Assembly: GCA_049282355.1 (NCBI GenBank)
Contig: JBAPTW010000008.1
Span: 62,001-126,000 of the forward strand
Origin: JAGTVB01 sp049282355
Lineage (GTDB): Bacteria; Pseudomonadota; Gammaproteobacteria; HK1
DNA: 64,000 nt
Direction of reading: 5' to 3'
In this document: positions 16,559 to 25,075 of the stretch, one piece after another
Layout of the letters: every line of letters starts with the position of its first letter
Position numbering within the stretch: the first letter of the stretch is position 1
Notes under the pieces: generated by a model
Databases searched by the model: none
What the model was told of the DNA's origin: nothing
Seen by the model: only the letters and a program-made list of their open reading frames with translations
Translations under genes and position numbers: made by a program

Positions 16559-17260
16559 ATGATCCAGAACAGACGAATAGTCGCACCTTTGTTCCTCGTC
16601 GGCTTGGGACTCGCTTACGCAGTGGCAGTTGCGGGAGAGACGCCGGAGATCAAGGATAAGAAGGACCAGGTCAGTTACAGCGTCGGTTATCAAGTCGGCG
16701 GCGATCTAAAAAACCAGGGCATTGACTTCGATCCTGAGGTTTTGATTAAGGGCATCCAAGATGCCTTATGGGGTACGGCGCCCGTGATGACCGATGACGC
16801 TATGCACAGCACATTAGTGACCCTTAAACAGGAACTCGTCGCAAAGCAGGAAGCCAAAGAGAAGCAGACGGCCGAAGAGAACGCGCGCCAGGGTGAGGCA
16901 TTTCTCGCTGAGAATGCGAAACGAAAGGGCATCACAGTCTTGCCAAGCGGCCTGCAATACCAGGTTCTCGTGAAGGGTTCGGGGCCAAAGCCGAAGGCGA
17001 CCGATACGGTGACCGTTCACTACCGTGGAACGCTCATTGATGGCACTGAGTTCGACAGTTCCTTCAAGCGCAACGAACCGACTAAGCTTCAGCTCGACCG
17101 GGTCATTGCGGGCTGGAGCGAAGCGCTTCAGTTGATGAGTGAGGGTGCTAAGTGGAAGCTTTTCGTGCCGGCGCAGCTTGCTTACGGTGAGCGCGGTGTG
17201 GGTCCCATTCCAGCGAATAGCACCTTGATCTTTGACGTCGAGCTGATCGCCGTCAACTGA
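16559..17260 (+). CDS. FKBP-type peptidyl-prolyl isomerase (FkpA/Mip-like)
   Basis: Periplasmic or outer-membrane-associated cis-trans prolyl isomerase and chaperone, 233 residues. It has an N-terminal signal (about 1-25, ending AVAVAGE), a helical dimerisation domain (about 30-125, with VSYSVGYQVGGDLK) and a C-terminal FKBP domain (about 130-232) containing VTVHYRGTLIDGTEFDSS, the VIAGWSEAL segment and AYGERGVG-IPANSTLIFDVELI. Domain order and length match FkpA and Mip. GGAG lies before the ATG. Single gene. Confidence 0.94.
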   Translation: MIQNRRIVAPLFLVGLGLAYAVAVAGETPEIKDKKDQVSYSVGYQVGGDLKNQGIDFDPEVLIKGIQDALWGTAPVMTDDAMHSTLVTLKQELVAKQEAKEKQTAEENARQGEAFLAENAKRKGITVLPSGLQYQVLVKGSGPKPKATDTVTVHYRGTLIDGTEFDSSFKRNEPTKLQLDRVIAGWSEALQLMSEGAKWKLFVPAQLAYGERGVGPIPANSTLIFDVELIAVN

Positions 17261-17368
17261 TTGCCACGATAACGATTGCTACCTGAGCTGGACGAGCTTC
17301 GGTGTCATCCTATCCGCTGCGTTGACTCTTGTAGGAGAGGAAGTTTCCTCATTATTGATAATCCCGCG

Positions 17369-17396
17369 AGGTCGAAGGCATCGGTGTCTTCGACCT
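17369..17396. terminator. Stem-loop between convergent FKBP and peroxiredoxin genes
   Basis: A perfect 9-bp stem (AGGTCGAAG at 17369-17377, CTTCGACCT at 17388-17396) with a 10-nt loop lies between the two stops. Neither side has a strong T-run, so bidirectional termination is only probable. Confidence 0.45.
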
Positions 17397-17418
17397 TGCA
17401 GGCGTTAGCGCAAGCACC

Positions 17419-18168
17419 CTAATCTGTGCTCATTTTCTTTTGCCCTAAATAGGACTCTAACTGATCTGCTCCGCCAATGAGCCTTCCGTTCATAAATACC
17501 TGCGGCACCTGTTGTGCTCCAGTAACGGCTTGCACCGAACTCATCGTAACCTGTTCGCCGAGCGTGATCTCTTCATAGTCAATTCCGTGCTCATTGAGAA
17601 GTCGCTTGGCACGGGCGCAGTGAGGGCAGCCATTGCGTGCGAATAATGTAACTTTATCTGGTAGTTCGGCTTCGGGGTTGATGTATCGCAACATGGTATC
17701 GGCATCAGAGATTTCAAATGGATCCCCCTCTTTCTGGGGCTCTATAAACATTTTTTCGATAACCCCATCTCGAACCAGCATTGAGTAGCGCCATGAGCGC
17801 ATGCCAAAGCCGAGCTCACTTTTGTCCACTAGCATGTCCATTTTTTTAGTGAACTCACCGTTGCCGTCGGGCAGAAAGCGGATTCGATCAGCCTTCTGAT
17901 CTTGTTGCCACGCATTCATGGTAAAGGCGTCGTTGACAGAGATGCAGACGATTTCGTCGACGCCGTTGTTTCTGAATACAGTTGCTAGCTCATTATAGCG
18001 TGGCACGTGACTGGATGAGCAAGTGGGCGTAAAGGCGCCCGGCAGGGAGAAGGCGACAACCGTCTTGCCACCGAAAATCGACTCACTGGTGACGTTCTCC
18101 CATTCATTGTTTTCCCGGGTGCGGAATGTCGCGTTGGGGATGCGATCGCCCTCACGATTTTCTAACAT
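17419..18168 (-). CDS. Peroxiredoxin 5–glutaredoxin fusion (hybrid Prx/Grx)
   Basis: Thiol peroxidase that reduces peroxides and is recycled by its own glutaredoxin domain with glutathione. Residues 1-160 form the Prx5 domain with peroxidatic Cys50 in PGAFTPTC; residues 170-249 form the glutaredoxin domain with CPHC (Cys181/Cys184; CPFC or CPYC is more usual). The 249-residue length matches the Haemophilus-type hybrid. The start at 18168 follows AGGAG; the open frame upstream is not family-like. The gene stands alone; no oxyR is adjacent. Confidence 0.94.
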   Translation of the reverse strand: MLENREGDRIPNATFRTRENNEWENVTSESIFGGKTVVAFSLPGAFTPTCSSSHVPRYNELATVFRNNGVDEIVCISVNDAFTMNAWQQDQKADRIRFLPDGNGEFTKKMDMLVDKSELGFGMRSWRYSMLVRDGVIEKMFIEPQKEGDPFEISDADTMLRYINPEAELPDKVTLFARNGCPHCARAKRLLNEHGIDYEEITLGEQVTMSSVQAVTGAQQVPQVFMNGRLIGGADQLESYLGQKKMSTD

Positions 18169-18622
18169 GGTTTTCTCCTGTTGAGTTCCCGTCGATTCTA
18201 ACGTAACAACAGATTTCAGTTCGGTCTTGATCTGTGATGCCAATGTCAATTTGCGTTGATTTTCTCCTGCAGTTGCCAGAATAACCTTTCGCGTGCGTTT
18301 GCTAGGGGTGCACCGATCGCATGGACACGTCGCGCAATTAATTGGCTTGTGACTGCCACCCCTTGTCATGCAGGCCTATCGACGGTCGAGCATCCCGCGG
18401 TTGCAAGGAAAACCGTCTCCTCTGTTCGTTTGCGCATCGCCGCTTCGTGATCTACAGAGGGCAGCATAAAAGTCGCCTGTAGGCGAGCCCCGGGAAGGGG
18501 TCGAGTAAACCGGAGTAGACAGGGGAATACATGAGATCATGTGCGGGCTTAGCTAACCCCGAAGATTCCACAATCTGTCACGTCCTCCATCACTGTCTAT
18601 GTTTGCACAAATTGAACATACA
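18169..18622. other. Gap between peroxiredoxin gene and the ubiB-side repeat
   Basis: No gene supported. Upstream of the peroxiredoxin start the frame stays open for about 200 bp but the translation is Cys/Arg-rich and unlike any family. No OxyR-like operator was recognised. Confidence 0.35.
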
Positions 18623-18686
18623 AGGATGGCGAGCCGCCACGCAACGGCGCTATGGCAAAAGCAGTCGTTTTTTAAACAGCTTCTTA
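18623..18686. repeat. Family 1 repeat, right half fused to the ubiB stop
   Basis: GGATGGCGAGCCGCCACGCA, then the CGCTATGGCAAAAGCAG core and TTTTTTAAACAGCTTCTTA match the right half of the copies at 35627 and 38703. Read from ubiB, the stop TAA (18686-18684) is the outermost codon of the terminal TAAGAAGCTGTTTAAA. Confidence 0.8.
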
Positions 18687-20360
18687 GGGCTCATCATCGC
18701 GGGGCAGCGCCGCGATGATGAGATAAGTACCAATTCCACCCAATACCCATGTCATCAGCGGCACGCTCCCGATCATAATGGGTGAAAAACCATCTAGACC
18801 GAGCAAAAGGGCAGCGCCGATGATCAACGATGCCCCAACCACGGCGAAAATAGTTCGCTGGTTTGCGCGCCGAATATCGGCGCGTATTCGGGAGATTTCC
18901 TGCCTCGTAACGCCCCCTCCCTGAAGCTTTGCATCCCGCGCCTGACGCAGCGCCACCTGGAGGAGGCCGGACAGAGCAGGCAAGGTCTCGCTCCAACGAG
19001 GAAGGGTACGGCGCAACTCCCGCCAAAGTGCGCCCCCGCCGAGCTGGTCACGCATCCATTGCTCGAGGAATGGTTTTGCCGTCTGCCATAGGTCCAGATC
19101 AGGGTAGAGCTGCCGCCCCAAGCCCTCTATGTTAAGTAGTGTCTTCTGGAGCAGTACAAGCTGAGGCTGCACCTCCATGTTGAATCGCCGAGCGGTCTGG
19201 AACAGACGGACTAAAAGGTGTCCAAAAGAAATATCTTTGAGCGGTCGCTCAAAGATCGGCTCGCAAACCGTGCGAATCGCTGCCTCAAATTCGTCGATGC
19301 GAGTGTCGGCGGGAATCCAGCCCGACTGTACATGAAGCTCCGCCACCCGTGCGTAATCCCGATTGAAAAAGGCGAGGAAATTTTCCGCAAGGTAGCGTTG
19401 ATCCTCGGGGGTAAGCGTGCCCATAATGCCAAAATCAACGGCCAGATATAGCGGCTCATCCACACGCTCAGTCGAAACAAAAATGTTTCCGGGATGCATA
19501 TCGGCATGGAAAAAATTATGCCGAAACACCTGGGTGAAAAAGATCTCCACACCCCGCTCCGCCAGTACCTTTAGGTTTATTCGGTGTCGCTTTAGCCTCT
19601 CAATGTCGCTGATCGGAATCCCAGAAATCCTTTCCATCACCATAACGCCCCGCCGCGTATAGTCCCAGTAGACCTCGGGAACGTACAGCTGATCGGAATT
19701 TTCAAAGTTTCGCCTCAACTGGGATGCTGAAGCCGCCTCGCGCATGAGATCCAGCTCATCAAGGATGGTCTTCTCGTACTCAGCAACCACCGCTCGCGGA
19801 CGCAGCCGACGTCCATCAGCCCAATAGCGTTCAGCGAGGCTCGCAATTGCATAGAGCAGCCCGAGATCACGGCGAATTATCTGCTCGATACCCGGACGCA
19901 ATACTTTAACAACCACGGCACGCCCATCCTTGAGGCAGGCGGCATGCACCTGAGCGATAGATGCCGAAGCTAAAGGCTGCTGATCAAATTCCAGAAACAT
20001 TTCCCCAAGAGGTCGCCCATAGGCGCGCTCGATCAAAGCTCGAGCCTGCTCTCCTGGGAACGAAGGCACATGGTCCTGAAGCTTGGCCAGCTGCTCGGCG
20101 ATATCTTCCGGAAGGAGATCACGGCGGGTCGATAGCAGCTGGCCAAACTTGACAAAGATCGGACCAAGGTCCTCAAGGGCCATACGAATACGCACGCCCC
20201 TGGGAGGCTGAGGACCGCGGAACCAATTCCAAGGAAGAAGATAGAGAACGAAACGAATAGGTCGCAACAGGTGAGTGGCCAAAATGATCTCATCAAGCCC
20301 GCGTCGCACCAACACGGCATTGATGTAGATCAGGCGAAACGCCTGTTGCAAACGAATCAC
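18684..20360 (-). CDS. ubiB: Ubiquinone biosynthesis kinase-like protein UbiB
   Basis: Atypical ADCK/ABC1-family protein needed for ubiquinone synthesis, 558 residues. It has the signature KFGQLLSTR (KxGQ motif), ASASIAQVHAA in place of the P-loop, and FHADMHPGN and DFG-like VDFGIMG motifs. Two hydrophobic segments at the C-terminus (about 500-550) anchor it to the inner membrane, as in E. coli. The start is taken as GTG at 20360, which overlaps the ubiJ stop by 4 nt (GTGA) and follows a GGGGG sequence; a TTG at 20378 is the alternative. Last gene of ubiE-ubiJ-ubiB. Confidence 0.95.
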   Translation of the reverse strand: MIRLQQAFRLIYINAVLVRRGLDEIILATHLLRPIRFVLYLLPWNWFRGPQPPRGVRIRMALEDLGPIFVKFGQLLSTRRDLLPEDIAEQLAKLQDHVPSFPGEQARALIERAYGRPLGEMFLEFDQQPLASASIAQVHAACLKDGRAVVVKVLRPGIEQIIRRDLGLLYAIASLAERYWADGRRLRPRAVVAEYEKTILDELDLMREAASASQLRRNFENSDQLYVPEVYWDYTRRGVMVMERISGIPISDIERLKRHRINLKVLAERGVEIFFTQVFRHNFFHADMHPGNIFVSTERVDEPLYLAVDFGIMGTLTPEDQRYLAENFLAFFNRDYARVAELHVQSGWIPADTRIDEFEAAIRTVCEPIFERPLKDISFGHLLVRLFQTARRFNMEVQPQLVLLQKTLLNIEGLGRQLYPDLDLWQTAKPFLEQWMRDQLGGGALWRELRRTLPRWSETLPALSGLLQVALRQARDAKLQGGGVTRQEISRIRADIRRANQRTIFAVVGASLIIGAALLLGLDGFSPIMIGSVPLMTWVLGGIGTYLIIAALPRDDEP

Positions 20361-21010
20361 GCCCCCTGCCCCGACCAACCCCTCTGCTGCAGACGCAGGA
20401 TACGCTTATCAAGCCGCTCCGCATCATCGCGCAGCGATTCGACCGCAAATGTTAGCGCATCGAGCTCGGCACGTGATGGGGTGATGCGGCTTTCTTCACG
20501 CAGATATTCGCCTAAATCCTGTAACAGGGTTCCCGTAGTTCGCCGGCCAGCATTCGCCAAGCTGCGCACAAAATTGCCGACCTGATGTGCTGCCACGTCT
20601 CCGAAAACCCTGGCTAGTAGTTCTTCTGCGTCCACATGTCGTCGGCTCAGCAGGGATCGGATACGCTGTGCATCGGTTACCTCACCTTGCACAGCAACTT
20701 CGCTACCCGCCAATGAATGTCCTTCGCCAATCACCGTCAACAGCCGTAACAGCGCGAACGGCGTTGCCTCGATCATGATGTCGGCCGGGTGCTCTGCAGG
20801 GGCAAGAAGACGCACGCCGTCTGTCTCAAAACGCAGGTAAAAAGTAAGCGCCGTACCCTTGACGGAAATCCCAACACGCTTGCCTGCAAGCGTAGCCAGT
20901 CCTTCTTGCAGCTCGGGATCGAGGCTTACATAGGTATTGATCGCGGCTTCGATAATTTCCCCGCCGAAAAGCCCCCTGTTCACGTTCCGTACTCTGGCTT
21001 TCGTTCCCAA
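20357..21010 (-). CDS. ubiJ: Ubiquinone biosynthesis accessory factor UbiJ
   Basis: Cytosolic lipid-binding scaffold of the aerobic Ubi complex, 217 residues. An SCP2-like domain covers about residues 15-125 (GKRVGISVKG-ALTFYLR, then VAVQGEVTDAQRI); the C-terminal part is helical with a coiled coil (about 175-212) that in E. coli binds UbiK. It lies between ubiE (82 bp upstream) and ubiB (4-nt overlap), the conserved order, which supports the call more than sequence alone. Confidence 0.9.
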   Translation of the reverse strand: MGTKARVRNVNRGLFGGEIIEAAINTYVSLDPELQEGLATLAGKRVGISVKGTALTFYLRFETDGVRLLAPAEHPADIMIEATPFALLRLLTVIGEGHSLAGSEVAVQGEVTDAQRIRSLLSRRHVDAEELLARVFGDVAAHQVGNFVRSLANAGRRTTGTLLQDLGEYLREESRITPSRAELDALTFAVESLRDDAERLDKRILRLQQRGWSGQGA

Positions 21011-21092
21011 TGGCTATCACCCGCTCTCGGGAAGTGTTGACGCCCGCCAGGTGATTGCCTCCAGTCTGTAATCCGTCCGGCGGCTACCGCTA

Positions 21093-21839
21093 TCAAAGCT
21101 TATACCCCTGATGAAGCGCCACAATCCCGGCAGTGAAATTCAAATAGGAACACTGTTCAAACCCGACCGACTCTATCATGGCCTTCAGAGTCTCCTGATC
21201 GGGATGCATGCGAATCGATTCCGCAAGGTAACGATAACTTTCGCTATCTCTGGCAACCACCCGCCCTAGCCACGGTAATATGGTAAATGAATAAAGATCG
21301 TAGAGTGGTCTCAGCAGAGGCAAAGTCGGCGTGGAAAACTCCAGGACCAGCAACTTGCCACCAGGGCGTAGAACGCGGTAAATAGACGAAAGTGCGCGGG
21401 CCTTATTGGCAACATTTCGCAGTCCAAAGGCAATACACACGCAGTCAAAGGCATCCTCCCGAAAAGGAAGCTCCTCGGCGTCAGCCTGCAAAAAAACAAC
21501 ATTACCGACGACACCAGAATCGACCAGACGACTGCGGCCACTCTCCAGCATGGCTACGTTGATGTCTGCTAGCACCACCGTACCCGACTTACCGACCCGA
21601 TTAACGAATTGCTGGGTTAGATCGCCGGTACCTCCCGCTAAGTCCAGCACTCGTTGACCGGGGCGAACGCCACTGACTTCTACGGCGAAACGCTTCCATG
21701 CCCGATGCATGCCCAGGGACATCAAGTCATTCATTAAGTCATAGCGATGGGCAACCGAATCGAATACTTCCTTTACCTTGCGGACCTTTTCTTCCGGAGA
21801 GACCGGCTGGAACCCAAAATGTGTGTCTCCTTTGGTCAT
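21093..21839 (-). CDS. ubiE: Ubiquinone/menaquinone C-methyltransferase UbiE
   Basis: SAM-dependent methyltransferase acting on 2-octaprenyl-6-methoxy-1,4-benzoquinol (and demethylmenaquinol where present). The 248 residues include the N-terminal FGFQPV and VAHRYDLMNDLMSLGMHR signature, the SAM-binding VLDLAGGTGDLT, and the FGLRNV motif. Full length. First gene of ubiE-ubiJ-ubiB. A family 2 repeat lies only about 40 bp upstream of its start and may contain or displace its promoter. Confidence 0.96.
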   Translation of the reverse strand: MTKGDTHFGFQPVSPEEKVRKVKEVFDSVAHRYDLMNDLMSLGMHRAWKRFAVEVSGVRPGQRVLDLAGGTGDLTQQFVNRVGKSGTVVLADINVAMLESGRSRLVDSGVVGNVVFLQADAEELPFREDAFDCVCIAFGLRNVANKARALSSIYRVLRPGGKLLVLEFSTPTLPLLRPLYDLYSFTILPWLGRVVARDSESYRYLAESIRMHPDQETLKAMIESVGFEQCSYLNFTAGIVALHQGYKL

Positions 21840-21879
21840 ACCTGCACCACGCTAGTTCGTTCGATTCCTCCGAGAACTG

Positions 21880-22006
21880 GTGAACAAACCGACTACGCCT
21901 GCCGACAGGGCGTTGAGCGATGCTCGCTCCTCGCCTATCGATGTCATATGTCTCGTCGCGGCGCCCTGGCTGCCTTACTCTCGGCCTGCCGCTACGCTTT
22001 GTTCAC
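21880..22006. repeat. Family 2 element, copy A
   Basis: 127 bp bounded by perfect 9-bp terminal inverted repeats GTGAACAAA and TTTGTTCAC. It aligns end to end with the copy at 51450-51578, sharing blocks such as CTCGCCTATCGA and CGCTACG. No coding content. It sits directly beside a family 1 copy upstream of ubiE. Confidence 0.75.
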
Positions 22007-22023
22007 AACCCCTCGCTACACCC

Positions 22024-22096
22024 TTCTCAAAAACTGTCTTCAAAACCACCGTGCTTGTCATAGCGTCGCTCCCAACATTCTCACAACAGCTCCTCA
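22024..22096. repeat. Family 1 repeat, short copy fused to the DUF971 stop
   Basis: The ends TTCTCAAAAACTGTCTTCAA and AACAGCTCCTCA are inverted relative to each other, with the core GCTTGTCATAGCG between. Read from the DUF971 gene, its TGA stop (22096-22094) begins TGAGGAGCTGTTGTGAG, the repeat end. Confidence 0.65.
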
Positions 22097-22483
22097 GGGT
22101 CCTTTAGATGCCTCGTCAGGGATTTTGCGCTTATGCCCTGCTTTCTCCAGCCGCTTTAAGTAGTTTTCCCAGTTCTGCTCTTTGTTAACACCGAGAGTGT
22201 ACAGTTCCTCGAAAGAATAAATTCCGGTGTTATGGCCATCATCAAAATGCAGGCAAACCGCGTAGTTGCCGACGGGCTCGATGTGACTGATCTTGACGTT
22301 CTCTTTGCCCGCTTGCAGAACCTCTTGACCAGGCCCATGGCCTCGAACTTCTGCCGATGGTGAATGTACTCTCAAATACTCCGCAGAAAGCTGGAAATGC
22401 TTTTCATCCTCAAAAACGATTTCCAAAATTCTCGACTTCTGATGATAATTGATTTCCGATGGCGTAGGCGTGTTATTGCTCAT
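22094..22483 (-). CDS. DUF971 (gamma-butyrobetaine hydroxylase-like N-terminal) protein
   Basis: 129-residue single-domain protein of the DUF971 family. Visible features are the region IVFEDEKHFQLSAEYLRVHSP, the VRGHGPGQ segment and HFDDGHNTGIYSFEELY with its conserved GIYSFE. The domain is related to the N-terminal domain of gamma-butyrobetaine hydroxylase; links to Fe-S proteins have been proposed. It commonly lies between hslU and ubiE in Gammaproteobacteria, as here. The ATG at 22483 is preferred over an upstream TTG. No function can be given. Confidence 0.88.
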   Translation of the reverse strand: MSNNTPTPSEINYHQKSRILEIVFEDEKHFQLSAEYLRVHSPSAEVRGHGPGQEVLQAGKENVKISHIEPVGNYAVCLHFDDGHNTGIYSFEELYTLGVNKEQNWENYLKRLEKAGHKRKIPDEASKGP

Positions 22484-22504
22484 AAGAGGACTCCCCAATG
22501 GGCC

Positions 22505-22597
22505 TAAGAAGCTGTTTTAAAAACTGCTGCGCTTGTCATAATGGCCTCGCGCGCGTTGCGACTCGGACGCTCGCGACATTTTAAGAGCAGCTTCTCA
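22505..22597. repeat. Family 1 repeat, compact copy with both ends
   Basis: 93 bp from TAAGAAGCTGTTTTAAAA to TTTTAAGAGCAGCTTCTCA, so both terminal inverted repeats are intact while the middle is about 45 bp shorter than in the 137-bp copies. The left arm carries CTGCTGCGCTTGTCATAA. Confidence 0.85.
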
Positions 22598-22870
22598 CCG
22601 CTCGCCATCCCTTTGCACCCGTTCATTATAAGGTGAAGCGTGATGCCTGTTCGTGAATGGCAAGAATTAACTGTAAGTGGATCTGTATTAGCGGGCTATA
22701 CGGGGCCTCAATACGCGTGAAGATCATTCGAAAGCGGCGGCGTTTGATGCAGAGGCGTCGCGCTGCGGCAAAATCGCGGGGACTTACCTCGTCCTGGAGC
22801 CTGACCCGAAGGCCGGTGTTCTGCGGCTGTCTAAATTTTCCCGATAATTTTATCCTGCCGCCCCGCACCT

Positions 22871-22908
22871 GGTTCTGCCGGCGCTCGCGACATGCTGAAA
22901 AACAGCCA
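22871..22908. repeat. Family 1 repeat, right-end fragment near hslU
   Basis: GGTTCTGCCGGCGCTCGCGA followed by CATGCTGAAAAACAGC matches the right end of the 34826 copy. It lies 13 bp from the hslU stop but does not provide the stop codon. Confidence 0.55.
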
Positions 22909-22920
22909 CGTAGAATTTTT

Positions 22921-24288
22921 TTATAGGATATACCGCGTCAGATCCTCGTCCTTAAGCAACTCATCGAGGTGCTGGTCGACATAGTCGGCATCGACCATCA
23001 GCTCGCCCGATCGATCGGGGGCCTCGAACGAAACGGATTCCAGCAGCCGCTCCATCACCGTGTACAGTCGGCGGGCACCGATATTTTCGGTCCGCTCATT
23101 GACCTGCCATGCCACTTCGGCGATGCGACGAATGCCGTCCTCGGAAAAGCTAAGTTTCACGCCCTCGGTTTCCATCAGCGCAATATATTGCTCGGTTAAC
23201 GATGCATCCGGTTCGGTCAAGATGCGCACAAAATCTTCTGTACCCAAGGCATTGAGCTCAACTCGAATCGGAAAGCGTCCCTGAAGTTCGGGGATGAGAT
23301 CTGAGGGCTTGGCAAAGTGAAATGCGCCGCTGGCGATGAATAAAATATGGTCAGTACGAATCATTCCGTACTTTGTAGAGACTGTGCTTCCTTCCACCAA
23401 TGGCAACAAATCGCGTTGCACGCCTTCGCGCGAGACATCGGCACCGGCGTGCTCTGCGCGCTTGGCAACCTTATCAAGCTCATCAATAAAAACGATGGCA
23501 TTTTGTTCCACGTTCCGTACCGCTCGTGCCTTCAAATCGTCTTCATTGATGAGTTTGCTTGCCTCCTCATCGACCAGCAATTTGAAAGCCTCCCGAATGC
23601 GCAGCTTGCGAACGCGCGTTTTCCCTCCGGATAAGCTCTGAAAAAGGCTCTGCAGCTGACTCGTCATCTCCTCCATGCCCGGCGGTGCCATGATTTCTAC
23701 GCCGATACTGGCCGCCCTCACCTCGACCTCGATTTCCCGCGCATCGAGCTTGCCCTCTCGCAACAGCTTGCGAAATTTCTGCCGCGTCGACATAGCGTCC
23801 TCGGCAGGGAGACTATCAACACTCACCGTTGACCGCGCAGGCCGGAGCAAAATATCCAGTATGCGTTCCTCTGCCGCATCTTCAGCTTGATGGCGCACCT
23901 TTTCCATGGCGTGCTCGCGGTTCATCTTGACGGAGATGTCCGCAAGGTCTCGAATGATAGACTCTACATCTCTTCCGACGTAACCTACCTCGGTGAATTT
24001 AGTTGCCTCGACTTTGAGGAAGGGCGCATCGGCGAGCCGTGCCAAGCGCCGTGCGATTTCGGTCTTGCCTACCCCGGTGGGGCCTATCATTAAGATGTTC
24101 TTAGGCGTGATCTCATTGCGCAAGGCATCGACGACTTGCATCCGACGCCACCGGTTCCTGAGCGCAATCGCGACGGCTCGCTTGGCCGCTCCCTGGCCAA
24201 TGATATGCTTATCGAGCTCGTGGACGATCTCTCTTGGCGTCATCTTAGGCTCGGTTCCCCAAGAATCCCCACCTAGATTCAAGGTCAC
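22921..24288 (-). CDS. hslU: ATP-dependent protease ATPase subunit HslU
   Basis: AAA+ unfoldase that feeds the HslV peptidase in the cytosol. The 455 residues include MTPREIV-ELDKHIIGQ near the N-terminus, Walker A GPTGVGKTEIARRLA, the pore motif region GYVGRDVESIIRDL, the variable I-domain (about 120-250), Walker B VFIDELDK and the C-terminal LSRYIL-like tail (here LTRYIL) that docks into HslV. The start is GTG at 24288 because GAGGTAA precedes it by a normal distance; the internal ATG at 24243 lacks a site. It follows hslV by 30 bp. Confidence 0.97.
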   Translation of the reverse strand: MTLNLGGDSWGTEPKMTPREIVHELDKHIIGQGAAKRAVAIALRNRWRRMQVVDALRNEITPKNILMIGPTGVGKTEIARRLARLADAPFLKVEATKFTEVGYVGRDVESIIRDLADISVKMNREHAMEKVRHQAEDAAEERILDILLRPARSTVSVDSLPAEDAMSTRQKFRKLLREGKLDAREIEVEVRAASIGVEIMAPPGMEEMTSQLQSLFQSLSGGKTRVRKLRIREAFKLLVDEEASKLINEDDLKARAVRNVEQNAIVFIDELDKVAKRAEHAGADVSREGVQRDLLPLVEGSTVSTKYGMIRTDHILFIASGAFHFAKPSDLIPELQGRFPIRVELNALGTEDFVRILTEPDASLTEQYIALMETEGVKLSFSEDGIRRIAEVAWQVNERTENIGARRLYTVMERLLESVSFEAPDRSGELMVDADYVDQHLDELLKDEDLTRYIL

Positions 24289-24318
24289 GTCTTACCTCAA
24301 TACTGATTCAGTTGTGAC

Positions 24319-24870
24319 TCAATGGGCTGATGCATTGAGCACTTCAAGGGTAAGTTGCCGGTTGGTATAGACACAGATATCGGCCGCGATGATCAGCGCC
24401 CGTTCTGCGATGGTACCCGCATCCAGATCAGTATTGTCCAAAAGCGCGCGGGCGGCAGCAAGAGCATAAGGACCACCCGATCCGATTGCGGCAACCTCGT
24501 ACTCCGGCTCGACGACGTCGCCATTTCCAGACACGATGAGTGTGGTGGCGCTATCGGCGACCACAATTAACGCCTCCAGACGGCGCAGCGCTCGGTCCGT
24601 ACGCCAGTCCTTCGCCAACTCCACGGCACTGCGCATAAGGTTGCCCTGGTGCCTCTCCAACTTACCTTCAAATCGCTCAAATAGCGTGAACGCGTCAGCC
24701 GTACCTCCAGCAAAACCTGCGATTACCCGATCATGATAGAGGCGGCGAATTTTTCGTGCATTGGCTTTCAGCACGGTCTCACCAAGGGACACCTGGCCGT
24801 CTCCGGCAACGGCGACAGTGGCGCCGCGGCGCACGGCAAGAACCGTTGTGCCTCTAAACTGGGCCATCAT
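24319..24870 (-). CDS. hslV: ATP-dependent protease peptidase subunit HslV
   Basis: Threonine peptidase forming the double hexamer core of HslUV. The 183 residues include the catalytic Thr8 exposed after removal of the MMAQFRG propeptide (GTTVLAVRR), GDGQVSLG, the VIAGFAGGTADAFTLFERFE stretch and GNGDVVEPE. Two ATGs lie side by side at the start, after GAGGTG. Upstream gene of the hslV-hslU pair, 200 bp after xerC. Confidence 0.97.
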   Translation of the reverse strand: MMAQFRGTTVLAVRRGATVAVAGDGQVSLGETVLKANARKIRRLYHDRVIAGFAGGTADAFTLFERFEGKLERHQGNLMRSAVELAKDWRTDRALRRLEALIVVADSATTLIVSGNGDVVEPEYEVAAIGSGGPYALAAARALLDNTDLDAGTIAERALIIAADICVYTNRQLTLEVLNASAH

Positions 24871-25075
24871 TTCACACCTCTATAGAGGCGGTATCAGGTC
24901 TGTGTTCCATTGCTACGCCACAGATACTCAAAGGGTTTCAGGTAAGCGCAACCGCTTAACAATAAGAGTAAGGGGACTCAGCAAACTCAGTCGCTTCCCC
25001 CAGAGGGGATTGAAATGCCAGAGAAAACGGAATGTCACTACTCGCAGGCGATAACTATCTCAATTGTACAGTCAT

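Larger units (their letters stand above)
22484..22920. other. 437-bp gap between DUF971 gene and hslU
   Basis: No gene supported. Contains the family 1 copies at 22505-22597 and 22871-22908. The remaining sequence has only short frames. Confidence 0.45.

Noticed and set aside
21858..21880. tRNA T-loop-like string GTTCGATTCC before the family 2 element
   Set aside because: No acceptor, D or anticodon stem can be folded around it; a similar GTTCGCATCC lies before the second copy, so it is more likely part of the element's surroundings.
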